Shown one piece after another: positions 25,379 to 33,077 of a stretch of 64,000 nt of DNA. The stretch is taken from contig NZ_JAAVGY010000040.1 in assembly GCF_014799995.1 (NCBI RefSeq), forward strand, positions 1 through 64,000. The letters are read 5' to 3'. Position numbers and translations under genes: made by a program. The notes beneath the pieces were generated by a model that was given only the letters and a program-made list of their open reading frames with translations, was not told the DNA's origin and made no database searches. The DNA is from Helicobacter sp. Lineage in GTDB: Bacteria; Campylobacterota; Campylobacteria; Campylobacterales; Helicobacteraceae. Positions within the stretch are counted from its first letter, which is position 1; the number at the start of each line of letters is the position of its first letter.

Positions 25379-26373
25379 TATAAACTTTTTTCATAAATTT
25401 CATAATTTTGCATAATCTGCCACACGCCTTTGGAAATGTCCAAAAGCGGGTCTGGCGAGAGGTGGATTGTCATATTGAGTTCTTTTGCTAAAAACTCTTG
25501 AATACCCGGAATTAAAGCTAAACCTCCGGTAAGCGTTGCGCCATCTTCAATTAAGTCTGGTGCGATTTGTGGTGGGGCATTGTGAATCGCCTCAATGATA
25601 ACGCTTTTAATTTTGTAAATGCTATTTAAGATGACACTTTTAAACTCTTCTAAGTCTAATTCACATTCTATGGGCATACCATTGGCAAGACTCTTTGCGC
25701 CAATGTATATCACGGGATTTTTTTCAAAGACATTGATTCTACGTTTAAGATTCTCTGCCATTTCTTTGCTAATGCCAATGTTTTTGTTATGACGACAGTA
25801 TTCTACAAGAGAATAATCTATAAAATCCCCCGCTTCTTTGGTGAAAGCACTCGTAATTAATCCATTTAGAGAGATGATACTGACTTCTACCAAGCCCCCC
25901 CCCGCATCAATAATCATTTTTGCGCGTGCGGTGCTAATGTCTAACCCCGCTCCCACACTCGCACTAAAGGGGTCTTCTATCAATAAAACCTCTTTTGCTC
26001 CTGCTAGGATTGTTGCTTCGTGAAGAGAATGTCGCTCGACTTGCGTGAGATTTTGAGGGATACTAATGCCAACGCGAGGAGACAATGAATTTGCCCCGCC
26101 TTTTTGCAAAATTGCTTGCATAAAGATTTTGGTTGTTTCAAAATCACTAATTGCCCCGTGTAAGAGTGGATTAATGACTTCTATTTCATTTGGCGCGCGT
26201 CCTAACATCTTTTTAGCTGCATCGCCAATCGCAATAATACGGCGGGAGGCAAATTTGTTTTCAAGTGCGATACAAGTAGCTTCGCAAAATAATGTTTCTT
26301 CCATATTATTCCGCACGATAGTATTCACCGTGCCTAAATCAATCGCAATATCATTTCGTTCAAAGAGTCCCAT
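25378..26373 (-). CDS. MreB-like actin-fold paralogue
   Basis: The 331-residue protein follows MreB along its length: NDIAIDLGTVNTIV (phosphate 1), EDPFSASVGAGL, DAGGGLVEVSII (phosphate 2, where MreB has DIGGGTTEV), and a C-terminal GGLALIPGIQEFL. The Thr-to-Leu change after GGG and the weak C-terminal part mark it as divergent. The usual mreB neighbours (mreC, mrdA) are absent, so it is probably an additional copy. It may polymerise at the membrane and guide wall synthesis (inference). Gly158-160 are encoded by an uninterrupted G9 run. Confidence 0.75.
   Translation of the reverse strand: MGLFERNDIAIDLGTVNTIVRNNMEETLFCEATCIALENKFASRRIIAIGDAAKKMLGRAPNEIEVINPLLHGAISDFETTKIFMQAILQKGGANSLSPRVGISIPQNLTQVERHSLHEATILAGAKEVLLIEDPFSASVGAGLDISTARAKMIIDAGGGLVEVSIISLNGLITSAFTKEAGDFIDYSLVEYCRHNKNIGISKEMAENLKRRINVFEKNPVIYIGAKSLANGMPIECELDLEEFKSVILNSIYKIKSVIIEAIHNAPPQIAPDLIEDGATLTGGLALIPGIQEFLAKELNMTIHLSPDPLLDISKGVWQIMQNYEIYEKSL
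25895..25903 (-). repeat. G9 tract in the ATP-binding loop of the MreB paralogue
   Basis: Nine C on the plus strand read as G9 in the gene, spanning GCG GGG GGG GGC (Ala157-Gly160). A low-GC genome would normally mix glycine codons here. The tract is currently in frame. Loss or gain of one base would truncate the protein at mid-length. Confidence 0.8.
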
Positions 26374-26451
26374 ATCAAATCCCAGATATTATAAATGTAA
26401 GCTTTTATAAATTATACATTATTAAACAATAATTTTAGGCATACTTTTTGT

Positions 26452-26457
26452 TATAAT
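26452..26457 (+). promoter_or_regulatory. Candidate -10 box for ste24-prmC
   Basis: TATAAT lies in the divergent gap between the MreB-like gene and ste24. It overlaps the first possible ATG (26456), which argues that translation begins at the later ATG, 26501. Confidence 0.5.
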
Positions 26458-26500
26458 GCGCAAAAATTTGAAATTTTATTTCCTAAAAAGGCTTAACTCA

Positions 26501-27718
26501 ATGCTATTGATTCTTTGCTATGCTTTGTTTTTTAGTATTCCCAAACTCCTTTTATCGCTCTTACAACTAAATTTTTTAAGGCAGGAGAAAACCAAGTCCC
26601 CCTATATTTTAGAGCCTCGCGCGTTCTTGAGGGCAGCGGATTATGCAAGTGTGTGCGAAAAAATTTCAATGTGTGGAATCCTCATAGACTATTTATTGGT
26701 GAGTTTTTGGATTTTGTTTGGATTCTCTATGTTGGATTCTCTGCTAGAGTTTCCCCCGCTTCTAAAATCCGTCATTTTCGTACTTAGTTTCCTTGTGATT
26801 CAGGCATTTGTAAGCTTGCCTTTAGAAGCTTATCAAACTCTAGTGATTGACAAAAAATATGGTTTTGCCAAGGGTGGCATAAAGCTCTTTGTCCTAGATA
26901 CATTGAAATCTTTTGCTTTATTACTCATAATAGGAGGAATTTTAATTTTTGCTTTTAGTTGGATTATCTTAGAAGTGCGCTCTTGGGAAATTTATGTTTT
27001 TGTTTTTGGGGTTGTTTTGATTGTCGGGGTGAATTTCTTGTATCCTATTTTGATTGCGCCGTTATTTAACAAATTTACTCCGCTAGAAAATGCAGAATTA
27101 AAGGAATCCATTCATTTGCTCTTAAATCGTGTGGGATTCCAAAGCAAAGGCGTGTTTGTAATGGACGCCTCTAAGCGCGATGGACGACTAAATGCGTATT
27201 TTGCAGGATTGGGACGCGCTAAACGCGTGATTTTGTTTGATACTTTGTTAGAAAAAATCCCTAGCGATTCTATCCTTGCAGTCTTGGGGCACGAATTGGG
27301 GCACTTTAAGCATTATGATATTTATAAAATGATGGCATTGGTGCTTGGATTCTTTGGCGCACTCTTGTTTGTGGTTGCAAATTTGCCAGAATCTTTGTTT
27401 GTCAGTGCAAATGTAGAAAGAAGTGCGCATACGCTTATCGTGTTTTTGTTGCTTTTAAGCTCGCCCATTGGGTTTTATTTTATGCTTCTCGTGAATTGGA
27501 GAAGCTGTCAAAATGAATTTGCAGCTGATAAGTTTGGTGCGGATTTGACAAGTCCAGAATCCCTTGCAAATGCTTTGTTGGTGCTCATCAAAGAAAACAA
27601 TTCTTTCCCTCTAGCGCATTCTTTGTATATGCGTTTTTATTATAGCCACCCACCCTTAATGGCACGACTCATCGCATTAGGCTGTGAGAGGCTTGCCAAC
27701 ACGGCGCAGAAAGCTTGA
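26501..27718 (+). CDS. Ste24-like CAAX-type zinc metalloprotease (M48)
   Basis: This integral membrane protease has about seven hydrophobic segments and the zinc motif HELGH (264-268), with a later EFAADKFGADL that supplies the third ligand. The first 400 residues resemble Ste24/M48A enzymes, which in bacteria are thought to act in membrane-protein quality control. ATG 26501 is preferred over 26456: aaaagg lies 9 nt upstream of it, and the earlier ATG falls inside a TATAAT box. It is coupled to prmC by a one-base overlap, as in H. pylori. Confidence 0.88.
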   Translation: MLLILCYALFFSIPKLLLSLLQLNFLRQEKTKSPYILEPRAFLRAADYASVCEKISMCGILIDYLLVSFWILFGFSMLDSLLEFPPLLKSVIFVLSFLVIQAFVSLPLEAYQTLVIDKKYGFAKGGIKLFVLDTLKSFALLLIIGGILIFAFSWIILEVRSWEIYVFVFGVVLIVGVNFLYPILIAPLFNKFTPLENAELKESIHLLLNRVGFQSKGVFVMDASKRDGRLNAYFAGLGRAKRVILFDTLLEKIPSDSILAVLGHELGHFKHYDIYKMMALVLGFFGALLFVVANLPESLFVSANVERSAHTLIVFLLLLSSPIGFYFMLLVNWRSCQNEFAADKFGADLTSPESLANALLVLIKENNSFPLAHSLYMRFYYSHPPLMARLIALGCERLANTAQKA

Positions 27719-28584
27719 TGAATACGAAATCACAAGACCATTCTGTGTGGAATATTAAGCAAGCTTTAGAATATGGGGCAAAAAAACTAAAAGAATGCGG
27801 CATAGAACGTCCGGTTTTGGAATCTGAAATCTTGCTTGGATTTGTGTTGAAGCAATCTAGGGTTGCTTTGCATTGTAATTTTGAAACAATCTTGGATTCT
27901 TTTTGGTTGGAATCTTTTAAAAGATTGATTCGGCGCAGAAGTCTGTATGAGCCCATAGAATATTTAACCGAGTGCGTGAGTTTTTATGGAGAGGAGTTAT
28001 ACATTTCGCATGGCGCGTTGATTCCACGACCAGAGACTGAAATTTTAGTGCAAAAGGCGTTAGAATTCATCGCGCATAAATCCTGCACTAAAATCGCAGA
28101 AATTGGGGTTGGTAGCGGCGCAATCAGTGTTTTACTCGCACATTTGCTTAAAGATTGCGGGCTAGAAATTCACGCAAGTGATATTTCTCCTGAAGCCCTG
28201 TTTAACGCTTATGTGAATAAAGTGAAATTTCAAGCAGATAACTTGACTTTGCATAGAAGTGCCTATTTGGATTTTAATCAAGAATCCAAAATTTCTTTTG
28301 ACTTGCTTCTTTCGAATCCGCCTTATATTCAAGAGGGTGAGATTCTGCCCCCATCTCTTGGATTTGAGCCTAAAGCAGCCCTCTTTGGTGGTAAAAGAGG
28401 CGATGAGGTTTTGTTGCATATTATCCAGCTTGGCTTGGATTCCAAGATTCCGTTTCTTATCTGCGAAATGGGCTGTAATCAGAGGGAAAGTGTGGAATCC
28501 TATCTGCGCTCCTTGCCCCATAAATCGCTTGCGTTTTATCAAGATTTAGCAGGGCTCGATAGGGGATTTATCATAGAGTTTTAA
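27718..28584 (+). CDS. prmC: Release factor glutamine methyltransferase
   Basis: PrmC methylates the GGQ glutamine of peptide-chain release factors. The SAM-binding segment is AEIGVGSGAISVLLA, the catalytic motif is NPPY (200-203), and the substrate-binding PRPETEILV lies ahead. The 288 residues match the family. ATG 27718 overlaps the ste24 stop (tgatg). An adjacent in-frame TTG at 27715 is less likely. Confidence 0.93.
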   Translation: MNTKSQDHSVWNIKQALEYGAKKLKECGIERPVLESEILLGFVLKQSRVALHCNFETILDSFWLESFKRLIRRRSLYEPIEYLTECVSFYGEELYISHGALIPRPETEILVQKALEFIAHKSCTKIAEIGVGSGAISVLLAHLLKDCGLEIHASDISPEALFNAYVNKVKFQADNLTLHRSAYLDFNQESKISFDLLLSNPPYIQEGEILPPSLGFEPKAALFGGKRGDEVLLHIIQLGLDSKIPFLICEMGCNQRESVESYLRSLPHKSLAFYQDLAGLDRGFIIEF

Positions 28585-28771
28585 GGAAGTAGCTAAATAC
28601 TTTTTAAGCAAATAATTCAATTTTGCTTGCGTGAAGTCTATTCTTGCAATCACGCAAGGAATCCTAACGCAATAAATTACAAAAATCCTTATTGATTTTT
28701 GCCAATTATCATCTTACTTATGTTAAAATCCGCGCTATTTATCTTTTTAAAGAATGAAATAAGGTTGATAA

Positions 28772-30130
28772 ATGCTACGATTTGCTCCCTCTCCAACAGG
28801 TGATATGCACACGGGAAATTTACGTGCCGCGGTGTTTAATTATATTTTGGCAAAGCAAAGAAATGAGAAATTTCTCTTGCGCATTGAGGATACAGACACG
28901 GCAAGAAACATTGAGGGCAAAGATAAGGACATTATGTTTTTGCTCAATCTCTTTGGAATCACTTGGGATAATCTCGTGTATCAAAGCAACAACTTCCCGC
29001 GTCATCGCCAACTTGCAGAATATTTGATTGCCAAAGGTGATGCGTTTTATTGCTATTGCACGAAAGAGTTTTTAGAACAAAAACGCGAGGAAGCAAGGGC
29101 GCGGCAGGAGGCTTTTCGTTATGAAGACTCTTGGGCAGAGTTAGAAAAGGCAAGCAATCCTAAGCCTGTCGTGCGCTTGCGTGGCTCTAAGACAAAAATG
29201 AAATTTACAGATTGCATCAAAGGAGAAATTGAGTTTGCACCTAATGAAATAGATAGTTTCGTGATTTTAAAAGAAGATGGAATCCCGACTTACAATTTCG
29301 CTTGCGCGGTAGATGATATGCTCTATGATATAGATTTTATCGTGCGGGGTGAAGACCATGTCAGCAACACTCCTAAACAAATGTTAATCCACAAAAGTCT
29401 GAATTATGATAGAGAAATAAAATTTGCCCATTTGCCTATTTTGCTTAATGATGAGGGCAAAAAAATGAGCAAGCGCGACAATGCCTCTAGCGTGCAATGG
29501 TTGCTAGATTCCGGGTTTTTACCGCAAGCCATTGTAAATTATCTGATTCTAATGGGCAACAAAACCCCTTGCGAAGTTTTTACATTGCAAGAGTGCTTGC
29601 AATGGTTTGAGATTGGCAAGATTGCAAAAGCCCCTGCACATTTTGATATTGACAAGCTAAAGTTCTTAAATCGTGAGCATTTCAAACGATTCAATGAGCA
29701 AGATTTGGCGGTGCTTCTAGGTTATAAAGATTCCACCATTGGCGCATTGGCAAAAATTTATTTGCAAGAAGCAAGCACTCTAAATGAAATGAGAGAAAAA
29801 GTTGATAGAATCTTTGCTAATAAAGCATTGCTTCTCAATCAAATTGAAAAAAATGCGCAAGAGATAGAATCTCAAAGTAAGGAAATTTTGGAGTTTCAAG
29901 AGGAAATTGTGAGCCTGCAAAAAGTTATTTTAGAAATGCTAGAACAACAAGATTGGACAAGAAGCGAATTTGACGCTTTCAAAGGGCTTGCAATGGAAAA
30001 AAGCAGCCTTAAGGGTAAGAAGTTTTTTAAGCCTTTACGCTTTTTACTCACGGGTTTCGCACATGGTCCTGAATTGAGCGATTTATTCCCGATTTTGCGT
30101 TTTTATTTGAAAGATATTGTAAGGAGTTAA
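28772..30130 (+). CDS. gltX: Glutamyl-tRNA synthetase, GltX2-like
   Basis: The 452-residue class-I synthetase has the signature PSPTGDMHTGN (HIGH equivalent) and KKMSKRD (KMSKS equivalent). Its N terminus LRFAPSPTGDMHTGNLRAA resembles the H. pylori GltX2 paralogue, which charges tRNA-Gln with Glu for later amidation. The following YggT and Slt genes are also neighbours of gltX2 there. The assignment as GltX2 is inference. A stretch of about 185 nt without a gene precedes it. Confidence 0.88.
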   Translation: MLRFAPSPTGDMHTGNLRAAVFNYILAKQRNEKFLLRIEDTDTARNIEGKDKDIMFLLNLFGITWDNLVYQSNNFPRHRQLAEYLIAKGDAFYCYCTKEFLEQKREEARARQEAFRYEDSWAELEKASNPKPVVRLRGSKTKMKFTDCIKGEIEFAPNEIDSFVILKEDGIPTYNFACAVDDMLYDIDFIVRGEDHVSNTPKQMLIHKSLNYDREIKFAHLPILLNDEGKKMSKRDNASSVQWLLDSGFLPQAIVNYLILMGNKTPCEVFTLQECLQWFEIGKIAKAPAHFDIDKLKFLNREHFKRFNEQDLAVLLGYKDSTIGALAKIYLQEASTLNEMREKVDRIFANKALLLNQIEKNAQEIESQSKEILEFQEEIVSLQKVILEMLEQQDWTRSEFDAFKGLAMEKSSLKGKKFFKPLRFLLTGFAHGPELSDLFPILRFYLKDIVRS

Positions 30131-30131
30131 A

Positions 30132-30425
30132 ATGGTTTTGAGTACATTAATTGAAGCTCTTGCGCAAATTTTAAGTATGGTAATAAATATTTATATTTGG
30201 GTTGTGATTATTGCGGCTCTTATTACTTGGGTGCGTCCAGACCCTTATAATCCTATCGTGCAAATTCTTTATAAGCTAACAGAGCCTGTGTATGCCAAGA
30301 TTCGCAAAATCATTCCTACGCTTCTTGGAGGCATTGATATTGCGCCAATCCTTGTGATTTTGGTATTAAAATTTATAGATTTATTTGTGGTGAGATTGCT
30401 TTTTGGATTGGCAAATAGTTTATAA
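30132..30425 (+). CDS. YggT-family membrane protein
   Basis: The 97-residue protein has two hydrophobic segments flanking a YggT-type loop (WVRPDPYNPIVQILYKLTEPVY). YggT proteins are inner-membrane proteins of uncertain role, often near cell-division or wall genes. It starts one base after gltX stops, with aaggag before ATG 30132, and precedes slt. Confidence 0.85.
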   Translation: MVLSTLIEALAQILSMVINIYIWVVIIAALITWVRPDPYNPIVQILYKLTEPVYAKIRKIIPTLLGGIDIAPILVILVLKFIDLFVVRLLFGLANSL

Positions 30426-30441
30426 CATTGTAAGGAAACGA

Positions 30442-32202
30442 ATGAAAAATGTTTTATTTTTATTAATTTTTATCGGCGTGCTTTTTGCGCAAAACACACA
30501 AGAGCACAAGCCGAATTCTAAGCAAACTTCAAGTCCGCAAGCAAAACAAACTACAAACAAGAAAGAATCCAAAACACCAAAAACCAAAGCCAAGCAAGAA
30601 AACACTAAGACGACTTTAAACCAAAGCATTACCTTAGACTATCTCAAAAAGCAGCCCGCTGGGATTTCGCGCGATTTTTATATTTGGTTGTTTTTGCAAC
30701 AAAACATTAGCCCAAAAGAAGCCAAAGAGGCTTATGACCTTGCGGTGAAAAAAAATGCAAAACTTTTTGGGCTCTACTTCAAAAAAGGCAGTAATAAGAC
30801 GCTTTCGCGTAAAACAATTTGTGAGCGAATGAGTTTAGAAAAACTTCTCAAAGAAGATAGCAAATGTATCGCACTCGCATTGACAACCAAAAAGGCAGAA
30901 TCGTTAGACAAAAAAACATTGAAAAAGCTTTCACAAAATGTGCAGCCCCATAACCAAAAACTCTCTAAAAATCTGCAAATTTTAGCGGCTAAAGACCCCT
31001 TTTCTCATCTTATCACGCAAGACGCAAAAACCTTTGGAGATTTTTATTTTGCGATTTCACCAAACTACCGCAATCGTTTGAACTTTGCGATTTCAAAAGA
31101 AACGCTTGTCAAACTACTAAAAGAACATAATGCTACCTTTAATCGCGCACTTAAGGGTATGATTATGAATACTTATTTAGAGAAATTTAATCATTCTCTC
31201 ACTGCACTTGAACCAAAGGAAGTGCTAGGCTCATTAGACGCGGAGATTGCATTTTATCTTGGATTAAATGCAATGAAATACCACAAAAATGAGCAAGCGT
31301 TAGTTTATTTTGTGTATTCGCGAGACAAAGCAAAGCACGCATTTAATAGGAATCGTGCGACTTTTTGGGCGTATTTGGCAAGCAAAGATAAACAATATTT
31401 GCAAACTCTCAATGATTCTAAAATGGTAGATATTTATGTGCTTGCAAGCCTTGAAATAACGGGAGCTAAACCTAAATTTAATCTTGTTTATGATATTCCC
31501 ACACAGCAAAAAAAGGCAAGTTGGAATTTTAAGAATCCTTTTGAATGGGAGCACATTCGCAATTCTTTTAAATCTCTCAAAGGCAAGGACGCAAATTCTC
31601 GTCGCCAACAATTACTTGCAAGAGTGGATAGTGATGAGACAAAGCCACATTTCATTTGGCTTACGCATTCTAAGGATACAGAGTATTTCTTAATGCCTTA
31701 TAAGGAAGTGTTTTCGCGCTTTACGCAAGACAAGCAAGCCTTGCTCTATGCGCTTGCAAGGCAGGAGAGTTTATTTATCCCCACAGCCATTTCAACCTCC
31801 TATGCGTTAGGAATGATGCAATTAATGCCTTTTAATGTCAAAGCAATCGCCAAAGAATTAAAAGAAGAGGATAAAGTGGGGTATTTTGATATGTTTGACC
31901 CCGCTGTGAATGTGCCTTATGCGGAATATTTCACGCGTCCTCTTGTGCGGGAATTTCATCACCCGCTTTTCGTGGCTTATGCTTATAATGGCGGACCGGG
32001 CTTTACGCGTAGATTGCTTGGAAAACATCATTTGTTTAAGAAACAAAATCCCCTAGACCCGTGGTATAGTATGGAAATGATTCCTTATGAGGAATCGCGA
32101 GTATATGGCAAAAAAGTATTGGCAAATTATGTGATTTACCAAAGGCAACTTGGGAAAGAAATTAAAATGCTAGATTTGTTACAACAAAGTTTGGTGTATT
32201 AA
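30442..32202 (+). CDS. slt: Soluble-type lytic murein transglycosylase
   Basis: Slt cleaves peptidoglycan glycan strands to anhydro-muropeptides in the periplasm. The 586 residues begin with a signal peptide (MKNVLFLLIFIGVLFA), then a Lys/Thr/Gln-rich linker (about 18-60), an alpha-helical superhelix domain, and a C-terminal catalytic domain with ARQESLFIPTAISTSYALGM (Glu442 catalytic) and AYNGGPG. ATG 30442 has aagga 5 nt upstream. It lies 16 nt after yggT. Confidence 0.93.
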   Translation: MKNVLFLLIFIGVLFAQNTQEHKPNSKQTSSPQAKQTTNKKESKTPKTKAKQENTKTTLNQSITLDYLKKQPAGISRDFYIWLFLQQNISPKEAKEAYDLAVKKNAKLFGLYFKKGSNKTLSRKTICERMSLEKLLKEDSKCIALALTTKKAESLDKKTLKKLSQNVQPHNQKLSKNLQILAAKDPFSHLITQDAKTFGDFYFAISPNYRNRLNFAISKETLVKLLKEHNATFNRALKGMIMNTYLEKFNHSLTALEPKEVLGSLDAEIAFYLGLNAMKYHKNEQALVYFVYSRDKAKHAFNRNRATFWAYLASKDKQYLQTLNDSKMVDIYVLASLEITGAKPKFNLVYDIPTQQKKASWNFKNPFEWEHIRNSFKSLKGKDANSRRQQLLARVDSDETKPHFIWLTHSKDTEYFLMPYKEVFSRFTQDKQALLYALARQESLFIPTAISTSYALGMMQLMPFNVKAIAKELKEEDKVGYFDMFDPAVNVPYAEYFTRPLVREFHHPLFVAYAYNGGPGFTRRLLGKHHLFKKQNPLDPWYSMEMIPYEESRVYGKKVLANYVIYQRQLGKEIKMLDLLQQSLVY

Positions 32203-32269
32203 ATTTATAAATTTAAGTTTAGTATTGCAAAATTTGATTATAATACTGACAAAATTTAAAGGAGTTAAT

Positions 32270-32467
32270 ATGGATATTACAAGTGTTAGCAGTTATTCAG
32301 GTTATTCAAATTATGGTAGTTCAGAATCTCAAAATTCTGCACAAGCGCAACAAGCCCAAGATACAAGGGTTCAAAACGAGCAAAATACCCAAGCGCAAGC
32401 ACAGGCTCAAGCACAACAACAAGCAGGAGTTGCTGACTATTCTAATGGCTTTAACATTATGGCATAA
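32270..32467 (+). CDS. Small Gln/Ala-rich protein of unknown function
   Basis: The 65-residue protein begins MDITSVSSYSGYSNYG, followed by a low-complexity region dominated by Gln and Ala (QAQAQAQAQQQ) and ends FNIMA. aaaggag lies 6 nt before ATG 32270, and the upstream gap contains tttaagttt and a TATAAT-like box (near 32239-32244). No signal peptide or membrane segment is visible. I do not recognise the family. A similar layout is seen in small flagellar or motility-associated proteins, but that is only a guess. Confidence 0.65.
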   Translation: MDITSVSSYSGYSNYGSSESQNSAQAQQAQDTRVQNEQNTQAQAQAQAQQQAGVADYSNGFNIMA

Positions 32468-32474
32468 GTCTTCT

Positions 32475-32495
32475 TCTCGCCTTGTGGCGAGATTT
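32475..32495 (+). terminator. Stem-loop terminator after the small Gln/Ala-rich gene
   Basis: tctcgcc (32475-32481) pairs perfectly with ggcgaga (32486-32492) around a ttgt loop, followed by ttt. The T tract is short, so termination may be partial. Confidence 0.55.
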
Positions 32496-32680
32496 GCTCT
32501 AAGGGCTTCGTCTATTTTTAGATTTGCAATTAAATAAATTTTTCTCTCAAGATTCCGCCTTTACAAACTCTTTAAATATTGCAAATTGTCTCATCGTTAG
32601 ATTTTGTTTTTTGCTTCGTCTGACTCTTTGCAATACAATGAAGCAATTTATAATCTTATCAACCTATAATTTTGCTTTTT

Positions 32681-32961
32681 TGTCCTTGCGAGGAGCGAAC
32701 ATAGTGAGTAACGAAGCAATCCATAATCTTGCATTGAAGTAAATCAAACAATAGAATCACAAAATCATCTGTGAGATTCTTTTATTATAGATTGCCACGG
32801 CCTTTTACAAAGGCTTCGCAATGACAAATAATCAAATGATAGATATGCCACATTATGGATTGCCACATAGAATCTCGCAATGACTGAAATGGAATATTAC
32901 AAGTAATTTTAAGATTACAAATTGCTTCGTCATTCGCTTTACTCATTCCTCGCAATGACAC
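32681..32961. repeat. Cluster of dispersed intergenic repeats upstream of the MBOAT gene
   Basis: The 610-nt gap 32468-33077 contains one well-preserved forward copy (32681-32729: ccttgcgaggagcg ... gaagcaatccataat) and three reverse copies (32783-32827, 32852-32884, 32913-32960). A decayed copy lies near 32610-32655. The short open frame at 32524-32742 is repeat sequence. The rest of the gap holds the C13 promoter. Confidence 0.85.
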
Positions 32962-32995
32962 AAGGCAAGATTCCAATATCTTTAAGCTTAACTCT

Positions 32996-33025
32996 TGCCC
33001 CCCCCCCCCCATTATCTGCTATAAT
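32996..33025 (+). promoter_or_regulatory. Candidate promoter with a C13 spacer tract for the MBOAT gene
   Basis: A perfect extended -10 box (TGCTATAAT, 33017-33025) lies about 52 nt before the MBOAT ATG. The 18-nt spacer between it and a -35-like TTGCCC (32996-33001) is mostly a run of 13 C (32998-33010). Slippage of the tract would change spacer length. Such tracts switch transcription of outer-membrane genes in other bacteria. Activity here is inferred. Confidence 0.6.
32998..33010 (+). repeat. C13 homopolymer
   Basis: Thirteen consecutive C lie between the repeat cluster and the MBOAT gene. The tract is not inside any supported coding sequence, so its effect, if any, would be on transcription. 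Confidence 0.85.
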
Positions 33026-33077
33026 TCTTATCTTTTTTCTTTGCTTTTTAAGAATATTTCATAAACAAAGGCTTTAA

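Noticed and set aside
32524..32742. 72-residue open frame in the gap before the MBOAT gene
   Set aside because: It is built from repeat sequence and has no ribosome site or conserved features.
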